Positions 1 through 5,100 of a DNA stretch of 7,309 bases are shown here, piece by piece. The stretch's first letter is position 1, and the number at the start of each line of letters is the position of its first letter. The notes under the pieces were generated by a model. The model worked only from the letters and a program-made list of their open reading frames with translations, did not search any database and was not told where the DNA came from. This DNA is from Sphingobacteriaceae bacterium (GTDB taxonomy: Bacteria > Bacteroidota > Bacteroidia > B-17B0 > Aurantibacillaceae): the NCBI GenBank assembly GCA_025360355.1, contig JANYCL010000435.1:1-7309 (forward strand), given 5' to 3'. Position numbers and translations under genes: made by a program.

Positions 1-954
1 TTCAGTAATGGCATCAATAATTTCATGGGATTTAACGGCGAAACCTGTAGCTTCTGCGTTGGTAATTTTACCACGCACTAAACCGATAACAGCACCTTGC
101 TCATCTAATAACGGACCGCCGCTATTACCCGGGTTAACAGGAATTGATATTTGGTACATAGTGGTATCGCTGTGAAATCCGCTTAATGAACTTAAAGATC
201 CTTCGCCGTAAACTATATCATGACGAGGATAGCCTAATGTAAATACTTTTTCGCCGAGGTCGCAATTGCGGTTACTGAAACTAAAAGGAAGGTTCCATGT
301 TTTGAAGATATCGTTGTTCTCAATTTGTAAAACAGCTACGTCAATTTTTGGATCAGTAAAAACAATTTTTGCAGCAACACGGCTGGTGGTATTGTTTTCT
401 ATAAAAACAGAATCGGCACCTTTTATCATGTGTAAACTGGTAATGATAAAACCTTTATTGTTAATTGCAAAACCGGTTCCTTCAAAATTAGCAGGCGCGT
501 ATTTTTTCTTTCCGCCTACTTTAGTAATTACTTCAACAATATTATCCTGAGTATATCTTAACTCATCAACTTCACGTTTTAGATCGGTGATGGCGTTGCT
601 TTGTTTGGTAAGAATATAACCGCCTGTACTTAATAAAGCTAAAGCTGAAAGTATTGCAATTAAACCAACACCTGCAGCCATTGCTACATTGCGGCCTAAT
701 TTTTGAAGGAATTTTTCCTGTTTAATAGGAATGATCTTAGCGTCGTTCCCAAATTCTTTCGCGTGAATTGCTTTAAGTGCTTTCCTTAATTCAGTACGTT
801 CGGCGTGTTTATTTAAAGTTTCAACAAAGATCTTATGTTCGTTGAACGCTTTTGCAAAAACTTCGTCAGTTTTCAATGTATTTTCAAACTCACTCTTTTG
901 TTGGACGTTTAATTTCCCAAACAAATAATCATCAAATAGATCTGTATTTTTCAT
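1..954 (-). CDS. Membrane-anchored S1C (HtrA/DegS-like) serine protease with anti-sigma-like N-terminus, 3' end cut off
   Basis: The frame is open from an ATG at 954 to the left edge, giving 318 residues with no stop. Residues 1-60 are soluble; the stretch DYLFGKLNVQQKSEFENTL (9-27) resembles the short helical N-terminus common on Bacteroidota anti-sigma factors. A lysine/arginine-rich segment (81-88) precedes one membrane helix (about 89-115), so by the positive-inside rule the N-terminus is cytoplasmic. A short probable coiled coil (118-143) leads to a trypsin-like domain from about 150. Its triad is visible: His175 in TSLHMIKG, Asp205 in DPKIDVAVL and Ser278 in NPGNSGGPL. These match the S1C family, so the enzyme is probably active in the periplasm. 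No PDZ domain is seen before the edge. It lies 89 nt downstream of an ECF sigma gene with no TAnnTTTG box between them, so co-transcription is likely. An anti-sigma role is inferred from the N-terminus and the neighbour; the protease assignment is firm. Confidence 0.88.
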   Translation of the reverse strand, partial: MKNTDLFDDYLFGKLNVQQKSEFENTLKTDEVFAKAFNEHKIFVETLNKHAERTELRKALKAIHAKEFGNDAKIIPIKQEKFLQKLGRNVAMAAGVGLIAILSALALLSTGGYILTKQSNAITDLKREVDELRYTQDNIVEVITKVGGKKKYAPANFEGTGFAINNKGFIITSLHMIKGADSVFIENNTTSRVAAKIVFTDPKIDVAVLQIENNDIFKTWNLPFSFSNRNCDLGEKVFTLGYPRHDIVYGEGSLSSLSGFHSDTTMYQISIPVNPGNSGGPLLDEQGAVIGLVRGKITNAEATGFAVKSHEIIDAITE

Positions 955-969
955 TTTATCTTTTTTTAA

Positions 970-1048
970 AATAAAGTGTGTTTACTTTACTTTATTATTC
1001 AGCTTATTTAGTCATTTTACAATGAAGTGTGCGAAGCTCTACTTCATT
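970..1048 (-). other. Two similar hairpins between the sigma factor and protease genes
   Basis: AATAAAGT (970-977) pairs with ACTTTATT (989-996) across 11 nt. AATGAAGT (1021-1028) pairs with ACTTCATT (1041-1048) across 12 nt. The second includes the sigma factor stop codon. The arms differ at one pair, A-T in one and G-C in the other, so pairing is kept in both. Neither has a clean T-tract after it on the minus strand, so they are more likely mRNA processing, stability or attenuation elements, or a duplicated protein-binding site, than full terminators. Confidence 0.5.
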
Positions 1049-1607
1049 TGTCAAAAAAATATTTCTTTAATCTTTGTAAGCATTTATATTTCTGAGTTTT
1101 TGCATTATCCGAATTCGTATAACCAAACTTTTCAGAGATCTCATCCATGCTTAAGTGCTGTATGTAAAAGTCGGTGATAATAGTTTTACAAGGTTCGCCC
1201 AATTCACCAAGACTCTTAGCCATTTTCTCCAGCGCTTCTTCTTTTTGCAGATGTTCGTTAATTTCTTCACTTACATCTACCAGTTCATTTTCATCACCGT
1301 TACTTAATTTAGTTAAGTTGCTATTGTTTCTAAGTTGCTTTAACCATAAACGTTTTGCTATTGAATAGATAAACGTTTGTAACTGACAATTTAAAACAAA
1401 GCCGGGTTTTTGTGCATTTTCAAACAAAACAATTATCGTTTCCTGATAAACGTCTTGTGCTGCTTCTGAACTTCCGCTATTATTTACAACAATTTTAAGA
1501 ACGATGTTATAGTACTTTTTATATAGGGCGTTTAATGCTGCTTCATTGCCTGTTCGGAGGCCATCAATAAATTCACTATCGGTGAACAGAGCTTTGTTGC
1601 TAGACAT
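1044..1607 (-). CDS. ECF-type RNA polymerase sigma factor (sigma-70 family)
   Basis: A 187-residue extracytoplasmic-function sigma factor that would direct RNA polymerase to a stress or envelope regulon. Region 2 spans about residues 12-95: FIDGLRTGNEAALNALYKKY begins it, QDVYQETIIVLFEN (51-64) is the core-binding part, and LQTFIYSIAKRLWLKQLRN (76-94) covers the -10 recognition helix. An acidic linker (104-125) follows. Region 4 occupies about 133-184, with the helix-turn-helix around HLSMDEISEKFGYTNSDNAK and the KYKCLQRLKK ending common in Bacteroidota ECF factors. The frame can be extended to a TTG at 1643, but that TTG is part of a TACCTTTG promoter box, so the ATG at 1607 is preferred. 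The next gene on the same strand is a membrane serine protease with an anti-sigma-like N-terminus, its probable regulator. The stop codon lies inside a small hairpin. Confidence 0.92.
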   Translation of the reverse strand: MSSNKALFTDSEFIDGLRTGNEAALNALYKKYYNIVLKIVVNNSGSSEAAQDVYQETIIVLFENAQKPGFVLNCQLQTFIYSIAKRLWLKQLRNNSNLTKLSNGDENELVDVSEEINEHLQKEEALEKMAKSLGELGEPCKTIITDFYIQHLSMDEISEKFGYTNSDNAKTQKYKCLQRLKKYFFDK

Positions 1608-1640
1608 ATAATGCCTGTATAGATTAATACGGTTTAAGGG

Positions 1641-1648
1641 CAAAGGTA
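1641..1648 (-). promoter_or_regulatory. Bacteroidota -7 box (TACCTTTG) of the sigma factor gene
   Basis: On the minus strand this reads TACCTTTG, a full match to the Bacteroidota consensus TAnnTTTG. Transcription would begin near 1634, giving a leader of about 27 nt before the ATG at 1607. No clear -33 TTG/TTTG is seen at the usual distance; that position falls near or in an 8-nt tandem repeat. Confidence 0.6.
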
Positions 1649-1660
1649 ACCCAAAATAAT

Positions 1661-1696
1661 TGGTGAATTAGTGAAATAGTGAATTGGTGAGTTGGT
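1661..1696. repeat. Tandem repeat, 8-nt period, about 4.5 copies
   Basis: Successive units read TGGTGAAT, TAGTGAAA, TAGTGAAT, TGGTGAGT and a partial TGGT, consensus TRGTGAAT. It starts 12 bp upstream of the sigma factor -7 box, so it covers the area where the -33 contact and any activator site would lie. Unit length could vary by slippage; the copies are imperfect, which argues against recent expansion. Confidence 0.75.
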
Positions 1697-1721
1697 CTTA
1701 TTAAGGCTAAATATAAATTTT

Positions 1722-1742
1722 ACTTATTGATTATCAATAAGT
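1722..1742. promoter_or_regulatory. Perfect 21-nt palindrome, possible operator
   Basis: Two 10-nt arms (ACTTATTGAT and ATCAATAAGT) flank a single central T with no mismatch. It lies in the divergent region between the sigma factor gene (minus) and the first small lipoprotein gene (plus), 95 nt before the lipoprotein ATG. There is no T-tract on either side, so a terminator is unlikely; a dyad of this size fits a dimeric repressor or activator site. The regulator is unknown. Confidence 0.5.
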
Positions 1743-1837
1743 TATGGAAATAAGTGATTTTACTGACTAATAATGGGTTACTAAAGGCGAAAACGGGTAT
1801 AAATGGAAAATTAAACAAACATTTAAAACTCAAAATC

Positions 1838-2071
1838 ATGAAAAAAGTATTGTCAATCCTTGCTGTAGCTTTAGTAGCTACTTTTGTAGCTTGTGGTCCT
1901 TCTGCGGAAGAAAAAGCGAAATTAGAAGCTGATGCAACTCGTGTTGCTGATTCTTTAAAAGCTGCTTTAGAAGCTAGCATCAACACAGCTGTTAGCGATG
2001 CTGCTGCTACTACAGATTCAACTGCTGCTGCTGCAACAACTGAAACTACAGCTCCGGCTGAAAAAAAATAA
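1838..2071 (+). CDS. Small alanine/threonine-rich lipoprotein (paralogue 1)
   Basis: A 77-residue predicted lipoprotein of unknown function. The signal peptide (MKK, then a hydrophobic core at 4-17) ends in a lipobox-like FVAC, with Cys19 as the lipidated residue; Phe at -3 is a little unusual. The mature part starts CGPSAEEK, continues as a charged, probably helical stretch (AKLEADATRVADSLKAALEA, 27-46), and ends in a low-complexity Ala/Thr tail (51-77) that is probably disordered. The frame opens upstream at 1754, but the ATG at 1838 is the one that begins a proper signal peptide. It shares 10 of 30 residues, without gaps, with the next gene's product from the lipid cysteine onward (common CGP, E-acidic-basic, and R..DSL), so the two are probably paralogues. 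Short lipoproteins of this composition are common in Bacteroidota. A strong terminator follows, so it is probably transcribed alone. No good promoter box was found. Confidence 0.85.
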   Translation: MKKVLSILAVALVATFVACGPSAEEKAKLEADATRVADSLKAALEASINTAVSDAAATTDSTAAAATTETTAPAEKK

Positions 2072-2097
2072 CGAACTTTTAGTGTAGTTAGTTAGAC

Positions 2098-2135
2098 GAA
2101 AGGCCTCGCTGTAATGGTGAGGCTTTTCTGTTTTT
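2098..2135 (+). terminator. Rho-independent terminator after lipoprotein 1
   Basis: A 12-bp stem (2098-2109 with 2117-2128, two of the pairs G-U) around the core GGCCTC/GAGGC, with a 7-nt loop TGTAATG. A run of five T (2131-2135) follows two bases after the stem. It lies 26 nt past the stop codon and should separate the two lipoprotein genes into different transcripts. Confidence 0.85.
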
Positions 2136-2187
2136 ATACTGAAGTAAATCAGATTTTTGAAATTGAGTACTGATTACTTCAGTATAA
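2134..2187. repeat. Long inverted repeat, 18-bp arms with one bulge
   Basis: The left arm (2134-2152, starting TTATACTGAAGTAA) pairs with the right arm (2170-2187, ending TTACTTCAGTATAA). Fourteen outer pairs are perfect, then one bulged A in the left arm, then TCAG/CTGA; the loop is 17 nt. It begins within the T-tract of the preceding terminator, so most transcripts of the upstream gene should not contain all of it. It could be a short mobile palindromic element or a protein-binding dyad. The ends TTATA/TATAA show no clear target duplication beyond TA. Confidence 0.7.
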
Positions 2188-2235
2188 TACCGTAGGATTT
2201 GGGTTTGTTTTTTAAAACTTGAATTCCTTCGGTAT
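2187..2235. repeat. Second, imperfect inverted repeat next to the first
   Basis: The arms at 2187-2199 (ATACCGTAGGATT) and 2223-2235 (ATTCCTTCGGTAT) are complementary at 11 of 13 positions across a 23-nt spacer containing TTTTTTAAAA. The arm core ATACCG-AAGGAA resembles ATACTGAAGTAA of the neighbouring inverted repeat, so the two may be diverged copies of one unit. Confidence 0.5.
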
Positions 2236-2252
2236 ATGAATGATCAATAGGC

Positions 2253-2281
2253 TTTGCATCTCGTAAAATTCATTAACTTTA
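2253..2281 (+). promoter_or_regulatory. Probable promoter of lipoprotein 2 (TTTG-N17-TAACTTTA)
   Basis: TTTG at 2253-2256 is separated by 17 nt from TAACTTTA at 2274-2281, one base short of TAnnTTTG. Transcription would start near 2288, just before the ATG at 2305. This supports that ATG over the upstream in-frame TTG at 2254, which lies in the -33 element. Confidence 0.5.
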
Positions 2282-2304
2282 AGCCAGAATTAAAAATTTG
2301 CCTT

Positions 2305-2550
2305 ATGAAAAAGCTTCTATCAACCATTTTTGTAGTAACAGTGATTCTTACTTCTTGCGGTCCTGCAGGTGAAGACAGATTTCAAATGGATAGAATTGCA
2401 AAACGCATGTCAGATTCTTTAGCTCACCTTATCGATAGTTCATTAAAAGACCCTTCTAAATACCTGAATCTTAATGTGCCTTCAAGACCTGCTCAGCCTG
2501 TTGCTGTTCCACAGCCTACAGCCGCCCCAACTGCTACTCCGGCTAAGTAA
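2305..2550 (+). CDS. Small proline-tailed lipoprotein (paralogue 2)
   Basis: An 81-residue predicted lipoprotein of unknown function. The signal peptide MKKLLSTIFVVTVILTSC has a canonical lipobox LTSC, with Cys18 lipidated. The mature start CGPAGEDR is followed by an amphipathic stretch (RFQMDRIAKRMSDSLAHLIDSSL, about 25-47). The C-terminus is a proline/alanine-rich tail (59-81, with RPAQPVAVPQPTAAPTATPA) typical of an extended, disordered linker. Its N-terminal mature part aligns without gaps with the upstream lipoprotein, while the tails differ (Ala/Thr there, Pro/Ala here). The genes probably arose by tandem duplication and then lost similarity in the tails. The frame opens earlier at a TTG (2254), but only the ATG at 2305 gives a signal peptide. 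The mrp gene starts 75 nt downstream with its own promoter box. Confidence 0.83.
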   Translation: MKKLLSTIFVVTVILTSCGPAGEDRFQMDRIAKRMSDSLAHLIDSSLKDPSKYLNLNVPSRPAQPVAVPQPTAAPTATPAK

Positions 2551-2600
2551 TTTTACCGTTTTATCGCTTTTTATTCTGCCCGATTCACAAATTAAGTAAG

Positions 2601-2608
2601 TAACTTTG
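2601..2608 (+). promoter_or_regulatory. Bacteroidota -7 box (TAACTTTG) of the mrp operon
   Basis: A full match to TAnnTTTG, 17 nt before the mrp ATG, which predicts a very short leader of about 11 nt. No convincing TTG is seen at the -33 distance. Confidence 0.6.
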
Positions 2609-2625
2609 CCTTCTAATATTTTAAC

Positions 2626-3711
2626 ATGAGTGCTACTATACAACAGGTTATCGATGCCTTAAAATATGTTGATGATCCGGATCTTAAAAAAGATCTTATT
2701 ACCCTTAACATGGTAAAGGATATCGCAGTTAATGGTAAAAACATTTCGTTTACAGTTGTGTTAACCACACCTGCATGTCCAATGAAAGACATGATCCATA
2801 ACGCATGTATGAATGCCATTTTACATTATGTAGATAAAGAAGCGAACGTAAAAATTAATATGACTTCTAATGTTACTTCCAAAAAACCAAAAGACGAAAC
2901 TACGTTACGTGATGTAAAAAATATTATTGCAGTGGCTTCAGGTAAAGGTGGGGTAGGGAAGTCGACCGTTGCAGCTAATTTAGCATTGGCATTAACAAAA
3001 CAAGGCGCAAAAGTTGGATTAGTGGATGCTGATATTTATGGTCCTTCACAAGCGATCATGTTTGGCGCTGTTGGTGATATGCCGGGTTCAGCTCAATTCG
3101 AAGGCAAAGCAAAAATGAAACCCGTAGAAAGTTATGGTGTTAAATTAAATTCAATTGGTTTTATGGCAGGTCCGAATCAAGCAGTTGCTTTACGCGGACC
3201 AATGGCATCAAAAGCACTTGGACAATTATTTTTTGATACAGTTTGGGGCGAGTTAGATTATTTAATTGTGGATCTTCCTCCCGGTACAGGCGATATTCAA
3301 ATTTCATTATGTAGTTTGGTTCCTTTAACGGGAGCTATCGTAGTTTGTACACCGCAAGATGTTGCTTTAGCAGACGCGAGAAAAGGAATTGCTTTATTTA
3401 ATTTAGAAGGAATTAAAGTTCCGATATTAGGATTAGTAGAGAATATGGCGTGGTTCACACCTGAAGAATTGCCGGATAATAAATATTATATTTTTGGAAA
3501 AGATGGTGTGAAAAAACTTTCGGAAGAATTAAATATTCCTTTACTTGCTCAAATTCCATTGGTACAAAGTATCCGCGAAGGTTCCGATCAGGGAAAGCCT
3601 TCTGTGTTAGATACAAATTCAGTGACTGCGAAAATTTTTACTGAAATGGCACAAAACGCAGCACAGCAAATAGCTATTAAAAATGCTTTGGTGCCTGAAG
3701 AAGTTAATTAA
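2626..3711 (+). CDS. mrp: Mrp/ApbC/NBP35-family Fe-S cluster carrier P-loop ATPase
   Basis: A 361-residue cytoplasmic ATPase of the family that binds and delivers iron-sulfur clusters to apoproteins. Residues 1-85 form a DUF59/MIP18 domain with the conserved TTPACPM (Cys51). The P-loop domain follows: deviant Walker A SGKGGVGKST (105-114, signature Lys107), switch region VDADIYGPS (133-141), GFMAG, ALRGPM, and Walker B DYLIVDLPPGTGD (211-223). Bacterial Mrp/ApbC usually has a CxxC after the VENM motif that helps hold the cluster at the dimer interface. Here VENMAWFTPEELPDNKYYIFGKDG (271-294) has none; the protein's only cysteines are 51, 61, 229 and 241. I recall this variant as common in Bacteroidota, so it is probably lineage-typical rather than a defect. 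The next gene encodes a NifU-type Fe-S scaffold, which supports the role. Confidence 0.94.
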   Translation: MSATIQQVIDALKYVDDPDLKKDLITLNMVKDIAVNGKNISFTVVLTTPACPMKDMIHNACMNAILHYVDKEANVKINMTSNVTSKKPKDETTLRDVKNIIAVASGKGGVGKSTVAANLALALTKQGAKVGLVDADIYGPSQAIMFGAVGDMPGSAQFEGKAKMKPVESYGVKLNSIGFMAGPNQAVALRGPMASKALGQLFFDTVWGELDYLIVDLPPGTGDIQISLCSLVPLTGAIVVCTPQDVALADARKGIALFNLEGIKVPILGLVENMAWFTPEELPDNKYYIFGKDGVKKLSEELNIPLLAQIPLVQSIREGSDQGKPSVLDTNSVTAKIFTEMAQNAAQQIAIKNALVPEEVN

Positions 3712-3743
3712 GTAACAAATTATTGTACCTTTAAATAAGATTT

Positions 3744-3983
3744 ATGCACGCATTGCAACAAAGAGTAGAAGACGCACTTAACACCATCAGGCCTTATCTG
3801 GAAGCTGATGGAGGCGATGTCGAGATAGTTGAAATTACCAGCGATAACATCGTTCGCTTGGAATTAAAAGGCGCGTGCAAAACTTGTAACATGAGTCATA
3901 TGACCATGCGCGCCGGCATTGAAGAAACAATCAAAAAATCAGTTCCGGAAGTTACAGGTATAGAATCGGTAACTGCTCAATAA
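3744..3983 (+). CDS. NifU C-terminal-domain (Nfu-type) Fe-S scaffold/carrier protein
   Basis: A compact 79-residue protein consisting of the NifU C-terminal domain alone. It shows the diagnostic RPYLEADGGDVEIVEI (16-31) and the cluster-binding CxxC in GACKTCNMS (Cys45, Cys48). Proteins of this family bind a 4Fe-4S cluster between two subunits and pass it to client enzymes. It begins 32 nt after mrp on the same strand, consistent with one transcript. A weaker -7 box, TACCTTTA, lies at 3726-3733 and could add expression of this gene alone. Since Mrp here lacks its CxxC, a working partnership between the two products is a reasonable inference. Confidence 0.93.
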   Translation: MHALQQRVEDALNTIRPYLEADGGDVEIVEITSDNIVRLELKGACKTCNMSHMTMRAGIEETIKKSVPEVTGIESVTAQ

Positions 3984-4015
3984 AAATTTTCCAGAAACAT
4001 TTCGGTATATAGTTT

Positions 4016-4969
4016 ATGAAATTAATCGACAAATTATCACAAAGCAAAAAAACACTTTTCTCAATTGAAATTCTTCCTCCGTTAAAAGGAAAAAGCATAC
4101 AAAGCATTTACGATGCCATTGATCCCTTAATGGAATTTAAACCTGCGTTCGTTGATGTAACTTATCACCGTGAAGAATATATTTATAAAAAACGTGAAGG
4201 TGGTTACCTCGAAAAAGTTAGTATCCGTAAACGCCCGGGTACAGTTGGTATTTGTGCGGCCATTATGAATAAATATGATGTGGAAGCAGTGCCTCATATT
4301 ATTTGCGGTGGTTTTACAAGAGAAGAAACGGAAAATGCTTTAATTGATCTGCAGTTTTTAGGTATTGATAATGTTTTAGCACTCCGTGGTGACAGTATTA
4401 AAACCGAACCAAGTTTTGTTCAGGAACCGGGCGGACATCCTTATGCATTAGAACTGGTGAAACAAATTGTTGAAATGAACAAGGGAAAATATCTGGATGA
4501 AGAAATGAAAGATGCTTCACCAACTAATTTTTGTATTGGTATTGCAGGTTATCCTGAAAAACACTTTGAAGCACCCAATATGCACAGCGATATGAAATGG
4601 CTGAAAGCAAAAGTGGATGCGGGTGCAGAATATATTGTTACACAAATGTTCTATGATAACAGTAAATATTTTGAATTTGTTGAATTGTGTAAAAAGAATG
4701 GCATCAATGTTCCTATCATTCCGGGGTTAAAAATATTAAACTCAACAGCACAAATAAAAGCGTTACCAAAAATATTCAAAATAGATATTCCACACGATTT
4801 TTACGAAGCCCTTGAAAAATGTAAAGATGACAAGGCCGTTAAAGAAGTTGGAATTAAATGGTGTATCGATCAATGTAAAGAATTGGTAAAGGCAAATGTA
4901 CCTTGCGTACACTTTTACACCATGGGCGCCAGCGAAAGCACCCGTAAAGTAGCTAAAGAAGTTTTTTAG
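4016..4969 (+). CDS. metF: 5,10-methylenetetrahydrofolate reductase
   Basis: A 317-residue flavoenzyme of the MetF family, a TIM barrel that reduces 5,10-methylene-THF to 5-methyl-THF for methionine synthesis. Family motifs appear in order: the first strand FSIEILPP with the likely catalytic Glu18 (FxEFFPP in enterobacteria), VDVTYH (46-51), LALRGD (121-126, with the FAD-site Asp126), CIGIAGYPEKH (173-183), YIVTQMFYDN (206-215), PIIPGLKIL (233-241) and HFYTMGASES (299-308). A charged insertion, EEYIYKKREGGYLEKVSIRKRPGT (53-76), sits in the second barrel unit; I recall it from other Bacteroidota MetF proteins. The length fits a full bacterial enzyme without the regulatory domain of eukaryotic MTHFR. 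It follows the Nfu gene by 32 nt and is probably the last gene of the mrp operon. Confidence 0.95.
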   Translation: MKLIDKLSQSKKTLFSIEILPPLKGKSIQSIYDAIDPLMEFKPAFVDVTYHREEYIYKKREGGYLEKVSIRKRPGTVGICAAIMNKYDVEAVPHIICGGFTREETENALIDLQFLGIDNVLALRGDSIKTEPSFVQEPGGHPYALELVKQIVEMNKGKYLDEEMKDASPTNFCIGIAGYPEKHFEAPNMHSDMKWLKAKVDAGAEYIVTQMFYDNSKYFEFVELCKKNGINVPIIPGLKILNSTAQIKALPKIFKIDIPHDFYEALEKCKDDKAVKEVGIKWCIDQCKELVKANVPCVHFYTMGASESTRKVAKEVF

Positions 4970-4970
4970 T

Positions 4971-5026
4971 TTTCCTCACCTTTTTTAAGGGGAGGTGGAT
5001 CGGCAAAGCCGAGACGGAGGGGTTCC
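4971..5026. repeat. Palindromic intergenic repeat resembling a dispersed GC-rich element
   Basis: A block visibly richer in GC than its surroundings, immediately after the metF stop. It contains a 9-nt hairpin stem with one mismatch (4974-4982 with 4987-4995, CCTCaCCTT/AAGGgGAGG) and a second hairpin TCGGC-AAA-GCCGA (5000-5012), then GACGGAGGGGTTCC. I recognise the pattern AAGGGGAGGTGGATCGGC...GCCGAGACGGAGGGG from intergenic repeats in many bacterial genomes. Neither hairpin is followed by a T-tract on the plus strand, so it is not a classical terminator, though it may stabilise the metF mRNA 3' end. Confidence 0.65.
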
Positions 5027-5100
5027 TTACAAACAATCAGCTGTTAATTTTTAAGTTTTGGCTTTCCTTATTGCATTGCTCTATAAGGTAAATTCGTGCT

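Noticed and set aside
266..550. 94-residue plus-strand open frame
   Set aside because: It lies antisense within the well-supported serine protease gene and has no recognisable domain.
1174..1368. 64-residue plus-strand open frame
   Set aside because: Antisense to the ECF sigma factor, serine/leucine-rich as expected for a shadow frame.
1661..1696. CRISPR-like array
   Set aside because: The units are 8 nt and directly adjoining, with no spacers and no cas gene; it is a simple tandem repeat.
1720..1986. 88-residue minus-strand open frame
   Set aside because: Covers the lipoprotein 1 gene in antisense plus the intergenic palindrome; its composition mirrors the Ala-rich lipoprotein codons.
1838..2550. 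Toxin-antitoxin or entericidin-like pair
   Set aside because: Both products are lipoproteins with related mature starts, and a terminator separates the genes; no toxin or antitoxin motif is visible.
2613..2819. 68-residue minus-strand open frame
   Set aside because: Antisense to the mrp start, with no supporting motif.
2626..3711. ParA/MinD-type partition or division ATPase
   Set aside because: The deviant Walker A motif is shared, but the DUF59 N-terminus, the LPPGTGD motif and the neighbouring Nfu-type gene place it in the Mrp/ApbC family.
4971..5026. Intrinsic terminator of metF
   Set aside because: The hairpins are not followed by a T-tract on the plus strand; the block fits a dispersed repeat better.
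5089..5096. TAAATTCG as the ftsX -7 promoter box
   Set aside because: One base off consensus, but transcription would then start at or inside the ATG at 5101 and no -33 element lies at a suitable distance.
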